Assembly (NCBI GenBank): GCA_002297545.1 | Contig: DBLZ01000018.1 | Location: 1-6,603 of the forward strand | DNA length: 6,603 nt | Source of the DNA: Prevotellaceae bacterium UBA711 | Lineage (GTDB): Bacteria; Bacteroidota; Bacteroidia; Bacteroidales; Bacteroidaceae | Reading direction: 5' to 3' | Shown here: positions 6,110-6,603 of the stretch, in pieces | Layout of the letters: every line of letters begins with the position of its first letter | Position numbering within the stretch: position 1 is the stretch's first letter | Notes under the pieces: model-generated | Seen by the model: the letters and a program-made list of their open reading frames with translations, nothing else | The model's database searches: none | Told to the model about the DNA's origin: nothing | Translations under genes and position numbers: made by a program

Positions 6110-6603
6110 ATGGCAGATTACAAAAATGTTGCTCCCGTTGAAGGCTTCGATTGGGAAGCATTCGAGAATGGCAGCACTGCTAACGTGAGCGTAGAGGCTC
6201 AGGAGCAGGCATACGCCGGAAGCATGAACAAGGTAGGTGACCACGACGTTGTCGATGGCACCGTTATCGCAATGAACAAGCGTGAGGTTGTTGTCAATAT
6301 CGGCTTCAAGAGCGATGGCATCATCCCCACAAGCGAATTCCGCTACAACCCCGACCTGAAGATAGGTGACACCGTTGAGGTTTACATCGAGAATCAGGAG
6401 GACAAGAAAGGACAGCTTGTACTGTCTCACAAGAAGGCTCGTGCCGCCCGCTCATGGGATCGTGTGAACGAGGCTCTTAATAACGACGAGATAATCAAGG
6501 GCTACGTCAAGTGCCGCACCAAGGGTGGCATGATCGTAGACGTATTCGGCATCGAGGCATTCCTTCCCGGTTCCCAGATTGACGTCAAGCCCATCCGCGA
6601 CTA
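6110..6603 (+). CDS. rpsA: 30S ribosomal protein S1, N-terminal part (3' end outside window)
   Basis: S1 binds mRNA on the small ribosomal subunit and helps translation start, which matters in a group that mostly lacks Shine-Dalgarno pairing. About 164 codons are present. After a short acidic N-terminus (MADYKNVAPVEGFDWEAFE), the first S1 domain runs from about residue 43 (VVDGTVIAMNKREVVVNIGF, KSDGIIP) to about 105 (GQLVLSHKKARA). The second starts near residue 122 (IIKGYVKCRTKGGMIVDVFG, then IEAFLPGSQIDVKPIRD) and is cut by the window edge. The pattern is the usual one for bacterial S1, with the short N-terminus and wording typical of Bacteroidales. It has its own promoter box and a structured leader. 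Unlike the other genes here it mostly uses ATC for isoleucine, as expected of a highly expressed gene. Confidence 0.97.
   Translation, partial: MADYKNVAPVEGFDWEAFENGSTANVSVEAQEQAYAGSMNKVGDHDVVDGTVIAMNKREVVVNIGFKSDGIIPTSEFRYNPDLKIGDTVEVYIENQEDKKGQLVLSHKKARAARSWDRVNEALNNDEIIKGYVKCRTKGGMIVDVFGIEAFLPGSQIDVKPIRD

Overview
The window is a compact stretch of core genome from a member of the Bacteroidetes, most likely order Bacteroidales (Prevotella/Bacteroides-like). The evidence is the S1, PfkA and LigA protein sequences, promoter boxes of the Bacteroidetes type TAnnTTTG in front of pfkA and rpsA, and starts that lack usable Shine-Dalgarno sequences. All seven genes lie on the + strand. I see no RNA genes, insertion sequences, CRISPR arrays or phage genes. 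The family calls are firm. Comparisons with E. coli or Pseudomonas residues rest on remembered reference sequences, not on alignments.

Region 1 (1-3288) holds the 3' half of ligA (NAD-dependent DNA ligase). It is followed after 5 nt by a free-standing cobalamin-dependent methionine synthase reactivation domain, and after a further 44 nt by a MATE-family efflux transporter. The close spacing, and the absence of a promoter box or terminator that I can see, suggest one transcript. The products serve DNA replication and repair, B12/methionine metabolism and export, so the grouping looks like chance rather than a pathway.

Region 2 (3289-3975) is a 180-nt intergenic stretch with a possible promoter and a 19-nt near-palindrome. 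It is followed by a small secreted RlpA-like lytic transglycosylase.

Region 3 (3976-5891) has a good promoter box in front of pfkA (ATP-type 6-phosphofructokinase). After 19 nt comes a PlsC-like lysophospholipid/amino-lipid acyltransferase, probably co-transcribed.

Region 4 (5892-6603) is a 218-nt intergenic region and the first 164 codons of rpsA (ribosomal protein S1). Here lies the most interesting non-coding signal. The rpsA leader begins at a strong promoter box and is closed by a perfect 9-bp inverted repeat. One arm sits at the predicted transcript 5' end and the other stops directly before the ATG, with a GC-rich hairpin and an AU-rich segment in between. This is a plausible, undescribed autoregulatory leader for S1.

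The window does not look like an accessory island and I found no obvious new multi-gene system. Other points of note are a shortened helix-hairpin-helix region in LigA, several changed cofactor- or active-site-region residues (methionine synthase reactivation protein, PfkA, RlpA), and a sharp change in isoleucine codon choice between rpsA and its neighbours.
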